From contig NZ_LT635469.1 in assembly GCF_900120295.1 (NCBI RefSeq), positions 496,001-560,000 on the forward strand: a stretch of 64,000 nucleotides of DNA. The letters are read 5' to 3'. The DNA comes from Blautia sp. Marseille-P3201T. Its GTDB lineage: Bacteria > Bacillota > Clostridia > Lachnospirales > Lachnospiraceae. The notes under the pieces are model-generated. The model was not told the DNA's origin. It saw only the letters and a program-made list of their open reading frames with translations, and ran no database searches. The position numbers and the translations under genes were made by a program. Below are positions 53,158 through 61,589 of the stretch, one piece after another (positions within the stretch are counted from its first letter, which is position 1; the number at the start of each line of letters is the position of its first letter).

Positions 53158-53475
53158 ATGCCATTATTAAATTGTACTGTTAGAAATTGTATGTATAATA
53201 AGGACGAGTATTGTGCAAAAGGTGATATTCTGGTAGATGGAAGAACTGCAAAAAAATCTGAAGGAACATCTTGTAAAAGCTTTGTGGAAAGAAGAGAAAG
53301 TGCAAGTAACAGCTGTGGATGCGGCAGCGCAACTCCACACATTCAGGTAGAATGTAAAGCTTGTGAATGTACCTTTAACAAAGAAGAAAGATGTGATGCA
53401 GAGGAAATTACTATTGCGGGAAGAAATGCATGTAAATGTTCCGATACAGAATGTGGAAGCTTTTCTGTAAAATAA
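53158..53475 (+). CDS. Small protein with two DUF1540 cysteine motifs
   Basis: A 105-residue protein built of two DUF1540 repeats. The first (about residues 5-43) has cysteines in NCTVRNCMYNKDEYC and SCKSF; the second (about 64-103) has ECKACECTFNKEERC and ECGSF. The linker is Ser/Gly-rich (ASNSCGCGSA). The C-x4/5-C-x6/7-C pattern suggests metal binding, but no function is established for the family. ATG 53158 follows AGGAGGTAG. It stands alone between thrS and rho with its own terminator. Confidence 0.9.
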   Translation: MPLLNCTVRNCMYNKDEYCAKGDILVDGRTAKKSEGTSCKSFVERRESASNSCGCGSATPHIQVECKACECTFNKEERCDAEEITIAGRNACKCSDTECGSFSVK

Positions 53476-53497
53476 TTGTATAGGATTTAACCTTTTT

Positions 53498-53539
53498 AAA
53501 GTCGGTACAGATTTGAAAAATCTTGTATCGACTTTTTTT
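53498..53539 (+). terminator. Terminator after the DUF1540 gene
   Basis: AAAGTCGGTACAG (53498-53510) pairs with CTTGTATCGACTTT (53522-53535) with wobble, followed by TTTTTC. Confidence 0.85.
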
Positions 53540-53553
53540 CGCCAACAAACACT

Positions 53554-53581
53554 TTGCAAAACAGAAAAAATGTGTTATGCT
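53554..53581 (+). promoter_or_regulatory. Putative rho promoter
   Basis: TTGCAA (53554-53559), 16-bp spacer, TATGCT (53576-53581). The leader to the start codon at 53698 is about 110 nt, long enough for autogenous attenuation as described for E. coli rho (inference). Confidence 0.5.
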
Positions 53582-53697
53582 GTTAAAGTATTAATACAGG
53601 TTTAGGATAATTCAGGATGTTAACTCGTGTCAATTCAGACAAAATATTTCCATTAGACAATAATTGAAAAAGGTATAAATTCGGAAAGGAATGCAGA

Positions 53698-55053
53698 ATG
53701 AGAGAAAAATATGAATCCCTGTCACTTGGAGCATTAAAAGAAGTGGCAAAAGCCAGAGGCTTAAAAGGAATTTCAACATTAAAGAAAAGTGAATTGGTGG
53801 AGCGTATGGTGGAAGAAGATCAGAAAGAGAAAAGCGTGGAAAATAAACAGGTTGAAGCAAAAGGTACAGAGAACAAAAATGAGGAAATAAAAGGTTCCAG
53901 GGCACCGATGGAACAGTCTGAATTAGACAGTGGCATTACTGTAAAGGGAATTTTAGAAGTATTGCCTGACGGGTATGGGTTTATCCGAAGTGATAATTAT
54001 TTACCAGGAGAAAACGATGTATATGTATCTCCATCCCAAATCCGTCGTTTTAATCTGAAAACAGGAGATATTTTAAAAGGAAATACCAGAGTTAAAAGTC
54101 AGAATGAGAAATTTTCAGCTCTTTTATATGTTACTTATATTAATGATATAAAGGCAAATGAAATGCATCGTATGAATTTTGAAGATATGACACCAATTTT
54201 TCCAAATAAGCGTCTGCATTTAGAACGTCCGGGTGGAAGCATGGCTATGCGTATTACAGATTTGGTGAGTCCTATCGGTAAAGGTCAGAGAGGAATGATT
54301 GTATCTCCGCCGAAAGCGGGTAAAACAACTCTTTTAAAAGATGCAGCAAAATCTATTTTAAAGAATAATCCGGAAATGCATTTGATTATTCTTCTGATTG
54401 ATGAACGTCCGGAGGAAGTTACGGACATCAAAGAGGCAATTCAGGGGAAAAACGTGGAGATTATCTATTCAACCTTTGATGAACTTCCGGAGCATCATAA
54501 GCGTGTTTCTGAGATGACCATTGAAAGAGCAAAACGTCTGGTAGAACATAAAAAGGATGTTACGATTTTTATAGACAGTATTACCAGACTTGCAAGGGCG
54601 TATAACCTTACCGTTCCACCAAGTGGACGTACTTTGTCCGGTGGTCTCGATCCGGCAGCTCTGCACATGCCAAAGAGATTTTTTGGCGCAGCCAGAAATA
54701 TGAGAGAGGGCGGAAGTCTTACTATTCTTGCAACAGCTCTTGTAGATACAGGAAGCAAGATGGATGATGTTGTATATGAAGAATTTAAAGGAACCGGCAA
54801 CATGGAATTGGTTCTGGATAGAAAACTTCAGGAAAAGAGAGTCTTCCCGGCGATAGATATTGCTAAATCCGGGACAAGACGAGAAGATTTGCTTTTAAGT
54901 CCTGAAGAACAGGAAGCAGTGGATATTATGCGTAAAGCATTAAATGGAATGAAGAGCGAAGAAGCCACAGAGAATATCTTAAATATGTTTGCAAGAACAA
55001 AAGATAACGCAGAATTTGTTCAGACGATTAAGAAACAGAGAATTCTTTCATAA
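53698..55053 (+). CDS. rho: Transcription termination factor Rho
   Basis: Hexameric RNA helicase/ATPase, 451 residues. The N-terminal helical Rho_N region ([29 protein letters not shown], core [12 protein letters not shown] near 13-24) is followed by a short acidic linker (about 40-75). The cold-shock-like RNA-binding domain is about 80-155 ([15 protein letters not shown]). The ATPase has Walker [11 protein letters not shown] (about 204-213), Walker [15 protein letters not shown] (about 288-301) and the Q- and R-loops [11 protein letters not shown]. Length and order match low-GC Firmicutes Rho. ATG 53698 follows AAAGGA. Confidence 0.98.
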   Translation: MREKYESLSLGALKEVAKARGLKGISTLKKSELVERMVEEDQKEKSVENKQVEAKGTENKNEEIKGSRAPMEQSELDSGITVKGILEVLPDGYGFIRSDNYLPGENDVYVSPSQIRRFNLKTGDILKGNTRVKSQNEKFSALLYVTYINDIKANEMHRMNFEDMTPIFPNKRLHLERPGGSMAMRITDLVSPIGKGQRGMIVSPPKAGKTTLLKDAAKSILKNNPEMHLIILLIDERPEEVTDIKEAIQGKNVEIIYSTFDELPEHHKRVSEMTIERAKRLVEHKKDVTIFIDSITRLARAYNLTVPPSGRTLSGGLDPAALHMPKRFFGAARNMREGGSLTILATALVDTGSKMDDVVYEEFKGTGNMELVLDRKLQEKRVFPAIDIAKSGTRREDLLLSPEEQEAVDIMRKALNGMKSEEATENILNMFARTKDNAEFVQTIKKQRILS

Positions 55054-55079
55054 AGAATAGAGGTTTTAGGGAATAACAC

Positions 55080-55108
55080 TTGCAATTATTATGAGAATAT
55101 GGTATACT
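55080..55108 (+). promoter_or_regulatory. Putative rpmE promoter
   Basis: TTGCAA (55080-55085), 17-bp spacer, TATACT (55103-55108), 71 bp before the start codon. Confidence 0.65.
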
Positions 55109-55179
55109 GCAAAAGCTGTTTGAATTTGAAAACGCAATAAAACAATATAAATAATAAAAATATATAAGAGGTGAATAAA

Positions 55180-55383
55180 ATGAGAGAAGGAATCCATCCA
55201 AATTATCAGGAATGTACAGTAACATGCAACTGTGGAAATACATTTAAGACAGGTTCTACAAAGTCTGAGCTCCGCGTGGAAGTTTGCTCTAAATGTCATC
55301 CTTTCTATACAGGACAGCAGAAAGCTGCACAGGCTCGTGGACGTATTGATAAATTTAATAAGAAATACGGCATGAATAAATAA
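55180..55383 (+). CDS. rpmE: 50S ribosomal protein L31, zinc-binding type
   Basis: Ribosomal protein L31, 67 residues, at the central protuberance. It carries the cysteines TCNCGN and [11 protein letters not shown], so it is the zinc-dependent (C+) form rather than the zinc-independent YtjA/RpmE2 type. ATG 55180 follows GAGGTGA. It has its own promoter and a following hairpin. Confidence 0.97.
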   Translation: MREGIHPNYQECTVTCNCGNTFKTGSTKSELRVEVCSKCHPFYTGQQKAAQARGRIDKFNKKYGMNK

Positions 55384-55392
55384 GAGGTAGGA

Positions 55393-55430
55393 GAGGCTGA
55401 GGTTTTACAACTTCAGCCTCTTATTGTGTT
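55393..55430 (+). terminator. Weak terminator or attenuator after rpmE
   Basis: GAGGCTGAGG (55393-55402) pairs with ACTTCAGCCTC (55410-55420), followed by TTATTGTGTTT. The T-run is imperfect, so read-through into yqhQ is likely. Confidence 0.7.
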
Positions 55431-55441
55431 TGGAGGAAAAC

Positions 55442-56419
55442 ATGAAATCATCAAATATTGGCGGACAGGCTGTAATGGAAGGAATTATGATGCGCCATAA
55501 GGATGTATACTCTGTTGCAGTCAGAAAGCCGGATAAAGAAATAGAAGTAAAGGTTGAAGATTATAAAAGCGTTGTGAAATGCAAGAGCCTTCAGAAGCTT
55601 CCTATTCTGCGAGGCGTCTTTAACTTTATCGACTCTCTGGTGGTAGGAACAAAGTGCCTGATGTATTCTGCCACTTTTTTTGAAGATGAGGAAGATTTAA
55701 AGAAGAGAGAGCAGTTAGAAGGCGAGGAAAAGGAAAAAGAGCTGGCCAGGAAAGAGAAAGCAGATAAAGCAATGATGACAGGAACAGTTATTTTGTCGGT
55801 GGTGCTGTCTGTTGGATTATTTATCGTTTTACCTTATCTGTTGGCAAGTCTTCTCAGAAACGTAGGCGTTTCTGAAACGGGGATAACACTGGCAGAAGCA
55901 GCTGTACGAATTATCCTATTTTTATCTTACATGCTGCTGATTTCGAAAATGCAGGATATTCAAAGAGTATTTATGTATCATGGTGCAGAGCATAAATGTA
56001 TTAACTGTGTAGAGCATGGTCTTCCCTTAACTGTAGAAAATGTTATGAAAAGCTCAAGATTTCATAAAAGATGTGGAACCAGCTTTTTATTTTTTGTAAT
56101 CATTATCAGTATTATTTTCTTTTTGGGATTTTTCGCGGTAGTTCCGGTAAAAACCATGTGGCTTCGCGTGCTGGTGCGAATATTGTTAGTTCCTGTAATT
56201 GCAGGAATATCCTATGAAGTTATTCGTCTAGCGGGAAACAGTGATAATGCAGTAGTAGCATTTTTCTCAAAGCCGGGAATGGGACTTCAAAAGCTTACAA
56301 CAAAAGAACCTACACCAGATATGGCAGAAGTAGCAATTGAAGCAGTTGAAGCAGTGTTTGACTGGAAAGCGTATCTGAAAGAGAATTTTCCAAATGTAAA
56401 GATAGACGGGGAATGTTGA
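55442..56419 (+). CDS. yqhQ: YqhQ-like DUF1385 membrane protein
   Basis: A 325-residue membrane protein of the DUF1385 family. The start MKSSNIGGQAVMEGIMMRHKDVYSVAVRKPD (core GGQAVMEGIMMR, residues 7-18) is its hallmark. After a charged loop (about 85-110) come about four hydrophobic helices. Between them lies YHGAEHKCINCVEHG (about 179-193), with conserved His and Cys residues that could bind metal. KSSRFHKRCGTSFLF follows. ATG 55442 follows GGAGGA. Its stop overlaps the prmC start. The gene is often found next to prmC and prfA in Firmicutes; its function is unknown. Confidence 0.9.
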   Translation: MKSSNIGGQAVMEGIMMRHKDVYSVAVRKPDKEIEVKVEDYKSVVKCKSLQKLPILRGVFNFIDSLVVGTKCLMYSATFFEDEEDLKKREQLEGEEKEKELARKEKADKAMMTGTVILSVVLSVGLFIVLPYLLASLLRNVGVSETGITLAEAAVRIILFLSYMLLISKMQDIQRVFMYHGAEHKCINCVEHGLPLTVENVMKSSRFHKRCGTSFLFFVIIISIIFFLGFFAVVPVKTMWLRVLVRILLVPVIAGISYEVIRLAGNSDNAVVAFFSKPGMGLQKLTTKEPTPDMAEVAIEAVEAVFDWKAYLKENFPNVKIDGEC

Positions 56420-57276
56420 TGAAAACATACAAGGATGTTTTAGAGTATGGGAAAAAGAAACTTCTGGGATGTGAAATAGAAGATGCACAACTTGATGCAT
56501 GGCTTCTTTTAGAACATGTATCTGGGATATCCAGAAGCTGGTATTTTGTACATGAAAACGAAGAAATCAGTCAGGATTGTATAGAAAAATATCAAATACT
56601 GATTGAACAGCGGGGAAAACATATTCCTCTGCAGCAGCTTACAAAAGAAGCTTATTTCTACGGAATGAAGTTTTTTGTAAATGAAAATGTACTAATTCCC
56701 AGACAGGATACAGAAATTCTGGTAGAACAGGTTCTGAATTTATCAAAAGGAAAAGAAAATCTGAAGCTTCTGGATATGTGTACGGGAAGCGGCTGTATTT
56801 TATTAGCATTGTTGTCAAATTTAAAGCAGGCGTCAGGAACAGGGGTAGATTTGTCTGAAAAAGCTCTTGAGGTAGCACAGCGAAATGGCAGGGAACTGGG
56901 GATAGAAGTTTCCTGGATACAGAGCAATTTATTTGACAAAGTGTCTGGAAGTTATGATATAATCGTTTCAAATCCGCCGTATATTGAGACTTCTGTTATT
57001 GAAGGTCTGATGGATGAAGTAAAGTTGTATGAACCCCGCATGGCGCTGGATGGAACAGAAGATGGTCTGTTTTTTTACAGGAAAATTACAGCGCAGGCAG
57101 GAGAATATCTGAACAACAATGGGATATTGGCTTTTGAAATCGGTTACAATCAGGGAGAAGCAGTATCAGGATTTATGAAAGAGAATGGATACAAGGAAGT
57201 TCAGGTTTTGCAGGATTTGGCAGGACTTGACAGAGTAGTCACAGGAAGAATTAAGAAGGAGGAACAACATGTTTGA
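56419..57276 (+). CDS. prmC: Release factor glutamine methyltransferase PrmC
   Basis: SAM-dependent enzyme that N5-methylates the glutamine of the GGQ motif in release factors, in the cytosol. The product from ATG 56419 is 285 residues. The N-terminal helical domain binds the release factor ([13 protein letters not shown]). The catalytic part has [13 protein letters not shown] (about residues 94-106), the SAM loop [15 protein letters not shown] (about 116-130) and the signature VSNPPYI (about 183-189). The start overlaps the yqhQ stop (TGATG), and the end overlaps prfA by 8 bp, so modifier and target are made together. Confidence 0.96.
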   Translation: MKTYKDVLEYGKKKLLGCEIEDAQLDAWLLLEHVSGISRSWYFVHENEEISQDCIEKYQILIEQRGKHIPLQQLTKEAYFYGMKFFVNENVLIPRQDTEILVEQVLNLSKGKENLKLLDMCTGSGCILLALLSNLKQASGTGVDLSEKALEVAQRNGRELGIEVSWIQSNLFDKVSGSYDIIVSNPPYIETSVIEGLMDEVKLYEPRMALDGTEDGLFFYRKITAQAGEYLNNNGILAFEIGYNQGEAVSGFMKENGYKEVQVLQDLAGLDRVVTGRIKKEEQHV

Positions 57277-58345
57277 TAAATTAGAGGACATCTTAGTCCG
57301 CCTTGAAGAAATTTTAAATGAGTTAAATGAGCCTACAGTGGCAAACGATACAACAAGATTTCAGAAGCTTATGAAAGAGCAGAGCGAGCTTCAGCCTATT
57401 GCAGATGCTTATACAGAGTATAAAAACTGCAAGGAAACCGTAGAGGACAGCTTGATGATGCTTGATGAAGAGTCTGATGAAGAAATGCGCGAAATGTTAA
57501 AAGAAGAGCTTTCTGATGCAAAAAAACGTATTGAAGAATTAGAACAGGAACTGAAAATTCTTCTTTTACCGAAAGACCCAAATGATGATAAAAACGTTAT
57601 CGTGGAAATTCGTGCAGGAGCAGGCGGTGATGAAGCAGCTTTGTTTGCAGCTGAGATTTACAGAATGTATGTAAAATATGCAGAGTCTCAGAACTGGAGA
57701 ACAGAGATGTTAAGCTTAAATGAAAACGGAATTGGCGGTTTCAAGGAAGTTACCTTTATGATTAACGGACAGGGCGCTTATTCCAAACTGAAATATGAAA
57801 GTGGTGTACATCGTGTACAGCGTGTGCCGGAAACAGAAAGCGGCGGACGTATTCATACTTCTACCATTACTGTTGCAATTATGCCGGAAGCAGAGGAAAT
57901 TGACTTTGAACTGGACTTAAATGACTGTAAGTTTGATGTTTTCAGGGCATCCGGAAATGGTGGTCAGTGTGTCAATACCACAGACTCCGCAGTGCGTCTG
58001 ACACATATTCCTACGGGAATTGTAATTTCCTGTCAGGATGAGAAATCACAGTTAAAGAATAAGGATAAAGCCTTAAAGGTACTGCGTTCCCGTTTGTATG
58101 ATATGGAGCTTCAGAAACGTCATGATGCAGAAGCAGAGGCAAGAAGAAGTCAGGTAGGGACAGGCGACCGTTCTGAAAAAATCAGAACTTATAACTTCCC
58201 GCAGGGACGTGTGACAGACCATAGAATTAAGCTGACACTTCATAAGCTGGACAGTATTATGAATGGAGATATTCAGGAGATTATTGATAACCTGATTGCG
58301 GCGGACCAGGCTATACGCTTAAGCGGCTTAGAAAAAGATGCCTAA
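57269..58345 (+). CDS. prfA: Peptide chain release factor 1
   Basis: Class I release factor for UAA and UAG, 358 residues. The anticodon-like tripeptide region lies in [15 protein letters not shown] (about 188-202). The GGQ motif, target of PrmC, is residues 231-233 in [11 protein letters not shown]-terminal coiled-coil helices (about 1-100) and the C-terminal [25 protein letters not shown] (core [13 protein letters not shown]) are complete. It overlaps prmC by 8 bp. A terminator follows 79 bp downstream, after which the accessory region begins. Confidence 0.98.
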   Translation: MFDKLEDILVRLEEILNELNEPTVANDTTRFQKLMKEQSELQPIADAYTEYKNCKETVEDSLMMLDEESDEEMREMLKEELSDAKKRIEELEQELKILLLPKDPNDDKNVIVEIRAGAGGDEAALFAAEIYRMYVKYAESQNWRTEMLSLNENGIGGFKEVTFMINGQGAYSKLKYESGVHRVQRVPETESGGRIHTSTITVAIMPEAEEIDFELDLNDCKFDVFRASGNGGQCVNTTDSAVRLTHIPTGIVISCQDEKSQLKNKDKALKVLRSRLYDMELQKRHDAEAEARRSQVGTGDRSEKIRTYNFPQGRVTDHRIKLTLHKLDSIMNGDIQEIIDNLIAADQAIRLSGLEKDA

Positions 58346-58423
58346 AACTCCTAGTTTTACGCTGATAAGGAAGTATTCACAACAACTTATCACTAACGCT
58401 GACAGACAGGGTGCAAACAGAAA

Positions 58424-58467
58424 CAGAGGGCTAATCACTTTCAATGGTGGTCGGCTCTCTGTTTTTC
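58424..58467 (+). terminator. Terminator of the yqhQ-prmC-prfA operon
   Basis: CAGAGGGCTAATCAC (58424-58438) pairs with GGTGGTCGGCTCTCTG (58446-58461) with one mismatch and several wobbles, followed by TTTTTC. Confidence 0.85.
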
Positions 58468-58479
58468 TATCTTCACTTT

Positions 58480-58592
58480 GTTACGCAATAGAACGTCATT
58501 TTTGAGGGTAGGAAGTATAAAATATCGTCTAAGCGTTTTACACATTCTGCAAGCCGCATAAATCAAGCGTTTTTTACCCTCTACTGCGTAAC
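58480..58592. repeat. 113-bp imperfect palindrome, no gene
   Basis: GTTACGCA (58480-58487) pairs with TGCGTAAC (58585-58592), and GAGGGTA (58504-58510) with TACCCTC (58575-58581). Inside is a direct repeat of AAGCGTTTT (58531 and 58566). It marks the left edge of the mobile-element debris and might be an end of a lost element. No function is assigned. Confidence 0.55.
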
Positions 58593-58639
58593 ATATCTAT
58601 CCCCAAATCAGCAGTTTTATAAAGCGGGTGGATTAGACC

Positions 58640-58880
58640 GTTTTTGAATATTGCATAACTTCCGTTGTTGGATTATCCGATATTGGATTATCCGATACCA
58701 GGTTATCCGACATCGGAAAATCCAACGCAATTAAATAAAAATATAAATAACTAAAGAAATACCAAATACGGATTTAATCAAATACCCATTCCCTTCCTAT
58801 CCTTTCCCTAACCCCTTTCCTTTGGTCAAGACAAAGCGGCAGAGCCGCCGGAATGGAAAGGAATGGAACGGAAACGGCAA
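58640..58880 (+). pseudogene. Remnant of a mobile-element replication protein (RepA/DnaD-like tail)
   Basis: From 58668 one frame reads LDYPILDYPIPGYPTSENPTQLNKN before a stop, then other stops follow (58759, 58807). Such YP-rich tails followed by SENPTQ-LN and then a basic, Pro-rich stretch are familiar from replication initiators of Firmicutes conjugative elements (from memory). At DNA level it is a 15-bp unit, TTGGATTATCCGATA, present exactly at 58668-58682 and 58683-58697 and degenerate at 58698-58712. No start codon or domain remains. Confidence 0.4.
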
Positions 58881-59065
58881 TATAAAAATATCGTTTGTTA
58901 GTCAAAACGGAATTGCAGGATAGCTTTGATAAGCTGTGCTTTCAAACGGCCTTGAATATCGTCGTTAATATGCCCACGATAGGTAGACAGATATTTAATC
59001 TGCGCTGTGTAATGCAGAATTTCGACAACAGCATGAAACAAAATAAATGTGAAAGGGGGAAGAAG

Positions 59066-59188
59066 ATGCAAGTTGTTATCGAGATATCCAAAGAAGTATT
59101 GTACGATACAAAGCAAACGATAGAACAAGCAACAGACTTTGCAAAAAGTGTAACTGCATTAGGATTTTATAAGCAATATGGGGTATAG
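59066..59188 (+). pseudogene. Truncated UPF0175-like small protein
   Basis: A 40-residue frame from ATG 59066, with the strong site AAAGGGGG at 59053-59059 (approximately). It reads MQVVIEISKEVLYDTKQTIE, then ATDFAKSVTALGFYKQYGV and a stop. UPF0175-type proteins of mobile elements (often antitoxin-like) continue at this point with a SIGYCAEIAGM-type helix-turn-helix, which is absent here, so the gene is cut by the stop at 59186-59188. The open frame upstream (to 58895) has no recognisable content. Family assignment is from memory and moderate. Confidence 0.45.
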
Positions 59189-59261
59189 AAAAAATCTAAA
59201 ATGCTGACAGATACATAAAAAATGAGGGATGCACATAGAATAAAACAGGTATGATTTGTCC

Positions 59262-59290
59262 TTGACAAAGGAGTTTGTTGAGGATATACT
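59262..59290 (+). promoter_or_regulatory. Near-consensus promoter of the Abi ncRNA/abi unit
   Basis: TTGACA (59262-59267), exactly 17 bp, TATACT (59285-59290). Transcription should start near 59297, giving a structured RNA before the abi start codon. It is as strong by sequence as any promoter in the window. Confidence 0.85.
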
Positions 59291-59296
59291 GTACCT

Positions 59297-59368
59297 AGTG
59301 ATCGCACTACGGAAACTTGAGAAGCCCGTAGTCCGGAAGGCTCCTGCGGGGGCCTTTCGTTATTTTCA
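59297..59368 (+). ncRNA. Structured ncRNA upstream of abi (abiF-RNA-like)
   Basis: Hairpin 1 pairs ACTACGG (59306-59312) with CCGTAGT (59326-59332) around a 13-nt purine-rich loop. Hairpin 2 pairs AAGGCTCC (59337-59344) with GGGGCCTT (59349-59356) and ends in TCGTTATTTT, resembling an intrinsic terminator. The CGCA at 59303-59306 could pair with the TGCG loop (59345-59348) as a pseudoknot. It lies directly before an Abi_2 gene and has its own promoter, which is the arrangement of the abiF RNA motif described from comparative genomics. I assign it by context and shape; the covariance model was not run. Confidence 0.7.
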
Positions 59369-59392
59369 GGGAAGTACAAAGGCGGCGGGAAA

Positions 59393-60334
59393 ATGAAGAA
59401 AAAAGGATTTTTAACATATGATGAGCAGATTGCCTTTTTAAAAGAGGAAAAGAATCTGGAAATACAGGATGAAGAATATGCTAAAAAGATATTGTTTAAA
59501 ACAGGATATTTCCCGTTGATCAATGGATATAAAGAGGCATATAAGAATCCAGTAACGAACCAATTTCAAGATGGTATTACTTTTGAAGATATTTATGAAC
59601 TGTATCAATTTGACAATGATTTGCGAAGTATTTTCATAAAGTATATTTTAATGGTGGAGAGGAATATCAAGTCTTCCTTATCGTATCATTTTTGCCTTAC
59701 ATATGGTGATATGCAGGATGATTATCTGGACATTAACCATTATGATTATTCAGGCAAGAAAAAGATAGTGATTCAAAATATGTTGAAAATCATGAAAGGC
59801 CAGCTTAGAAACGATAGTGACTATGTGTACATCCGTCATTATATGAAAAAATATAAGTATGTACCATTGTGGGTGCTGTTTAATGTATTAACAATTGGAC
59901 AGTTATCGAAAATATATAGCTGCCAGAAAGGCCGGGTACAGATACAGGTTTGTCAGGATTTTGGACCGATTAAGATCAATGAGATGATCAAAATGTTAGC
60001 AGTTATGACAAAGTTCAGAAATGTGTGTGCTCATAATGATCGTCTGTTTGACTTTCGTACCAAGGATGCTTTATGTGATATGAAAATTCATGAAAGACTT
60101 TCCCTACCAAGAGAGTATGGACGATATGTGTATGGAAAAAATGACTTGTTCGCACAGTTGATTATCTTGAAACTTTTATTGCCGGAAGACGAGTTTAAAA
60201 CGCTTTTCCATGAATTAAAAGTGTGCTTCCGAAAACATCCAGTACATAAAGAAGTCTTGGGGAAAATGGGATTTCCAACGAAATGGGAGAAAATCGGAAG
60301 AATAAAAAAATTTACGAAAACAGAGTTAAAATAA
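59393..60334 (+). CDS. Abi_2 (AbiD/AbiF-type) abortive-infection HEPN protein
   Basis: A 313-residue cytosolic protein of the Abi_2 family, phage-defence proteins with a HEPN-type nuclease fold. Typical elements are KGFLTYDEQIAFL at the N-terminus, ILFKTGYFPLINGY (about residues 33-46), FEDIYELYQFDNDLRSIF (core about 64-80), the MVERNIKSSLSYHF helix (about 87-100) and YVPLWVLFNVLTIGQLSK (about 156-173). The HEPN motif R-x4-H is R209-NVCA-H214 in KFRNVCAHNDR. It is intact, with promoter and structured RNA upstream and a terminator downstream. RNase activity restrained by the RNA is the likely mechanism (inference from the AbiF family). Confidence 0.9.
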   Translation: MKKKGFLTYDEQIAFLKEEKNLEIQDEEYAKKILFKTGYFPLINGYKEAYKNPVTNQFQDGITFEDIYELYQFDNDLRSIFIKYILMVERNIKSSLSYHFCLTYGDMQDDYLDINHYDYSGKKKIVIQNMLKIMKGQLRNDSDYVYIRHYMKKYKYVPLWVLFNVLTIGQLSKIYSCQKGRVQIQVCQDFGPIKINEMIKMLAVMTKFRNVCAHNDRLFDFRTKDALCDMKIHERLSLPREYGRYVYGKNDLFAQLIILKLLLPEDEFKTLFHELKVCFRKHPVHKEVLGKMGFPTKWEKIGRIKKFTKTELK

Positions 60335-60372
60335 TAAAGAAGATATGAACATCAGGCAGGATATGTTCCCAT

Positions 60373-60398
60373 AAAAAGGCAGGTATCCTGCCTTTTTT
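60373..60398 (+). terminator. Terminator after the abi gene
   Basis: A perfect 11-bp stem (AAAAAGGCAGG 60373-60383 with CCTGCCTTTTT 60387-60397) has a 3-nt loop and a T-run that forms part of the stem. It closes the abi unit at 60398, just before the metK fragment. Confidence 0.9.
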
Positions 60399-60420
60399 GC
60401 ATGAAAGAGAGGAAATTCAT

Positions 60421-60750
60421 ATGAGAAAATTTTATACAGCAGAAGCAGTAACAGAAGGACATCCGGACAAATTGTGCGACCAGATCGCAGATACAATCTT
60501 GGATGTGTGTCTGAAGAATGATGAAAATTCCAGAGTAGCCTGCGAGGTACTTGCTACAAAAGGGAATATCATTGTGGCAGGAGAAATCACCAGTACCTAT
60601 GAACCGGATGTGTTTGGGGTGGTAAGAAAAGTATTGTCCGAGGTGGGAGTTTCCAGTAAGGAAATTCATATGGATACCTTTGTCCATCAGCAGAGTCCGG
60701 ATATTGCAGAGGCAGAGGAAAATTCCAAAGAGAAACGAGAAGGCTTGTGA
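60421..60750 (+). pseudogene. metK: 5' fragment of S-adenosylmethionine synthetase gene
   Basis: From ATG 60421 (AGAGGAA upstream) the frame gives MRKFYTAEAVTEGHPDKLCD, then QIADTILDVCLKN and so on to HQQSPDIAEAEENSKEKREG, and stops at 60748-60750. This is the N-terminal quarter of MetK (109 residues of about 390), with the EGHPDK motif. The substrate loop, central and C-terminal domains are missing, so it cannot be active. The next bases belong to a different gene (FtsX-like), so the junction near 60740 is a recombination scar. A complete metK must exist elsewhere if the cell uses it. Confidence 0.85.
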
Positions 60751-61589
60751 AGGATTTAAAAGCCATTGACGGTGTAACAGAAGTGAAAATCGGGAAGCAA
60801 TTATATGCTTATGACGAAAAGGGAGAACTTCATTCTATTGCTGTTTTAGACCGTAAGCTTTTTGAAAAAGAAAGGAAAGGATCAGGCGTATTAGGGACAG
60901 TAGATTATGACAGAGCATCAAAAAACAATGCAATTTTTCATGGTTGGTCACACTTTATTGCAGATACCGGATATGAAATCGGAGATACTGTTTCCTTTCA
61001 GTTAGGAGGAAAGCAGGGAGAAATTTCTTATCAAGGAGAATTGCAGGGAGCTTTCGGTTCAATAAACGGTGATTGGGGAATTACAGAAGATACTTATAAA
61101 AATCTTGGATTTGCTGATGCAGAGGAAAACATCGGAACAATCTGGGTAGATTGCAAGAAATCAGAGCGTAAAAATGTAGAAGCCGCCATAAAAGAGCTTT
61201 TGGAAAACAAAGACCATTATGAATTAAGTAGCTTTGAAGGGGAAGTGGAGTCTCTCGACTCAATGATGGCAATAATGAAAACCATGGGTTACAGCTTCCT
61301 GCTGTTAATCGGAATGATTACTTTTATGAATATGGCAAACACCATGATTTTAAATGTCATTACAAGAAAGAGAGAGTTGGGTGTGCTGCAGGCAGTGGGA
61401 ATTCCGGCAGGATACGGACTTTTCCTGTATGGTAAGAAAGCAGGATTAACAGGATTTGATGTTTATCACTTCCCTAGTGTGGAAATTTTAGTAATGATTT
61501 TCATTTTGGCAGTTCTTCAGATTGGCTTGTCCTTTATGCTCAGCAGAAATGTGAAAAAGGAGTCACTGATTGACAGAATTCGATATTAA
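60747..61589 (+). pseudogene. 3' fragment of an FtsX-like ABC permease, with internal deletion
   Basis: An open frame of 280 codons from GTG 60747, but clearly the tail of a much longer MacB/FtsX-type permease (usually 700-850 residues). KDLKAIDGVTEVKIGKQLYAYD and GVLGTVDYDRASKNNA are extracytoplasmic domain. MNMANTMILNVITRKRELGVLQAVG begins the last membrane block. Then QAVG is joined directly to IPAGYGLFLYGKK; about 30 residues expected here, including part of a helix, are missing in frame (estimate from relatives). The end SRNVKKESLIDRIRY is normal. It overlaps the convergent AraC gene by 27 bp. Confidence 0.8.

Noticed and set aside
58895-59065. Upstream extension of the UPF0175-like frame
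   Set aside because: No ribosome site, no recognisable family, and a strong site sits directly before ATG 59066 instead.
60747-61589. Functional short FtsX-like permease
   Set aside because: Although open for 280 codons, it lacks most of the protein, an N-terminal helix and about 30 residues inside the last membrane block, and has no partner ATPase.
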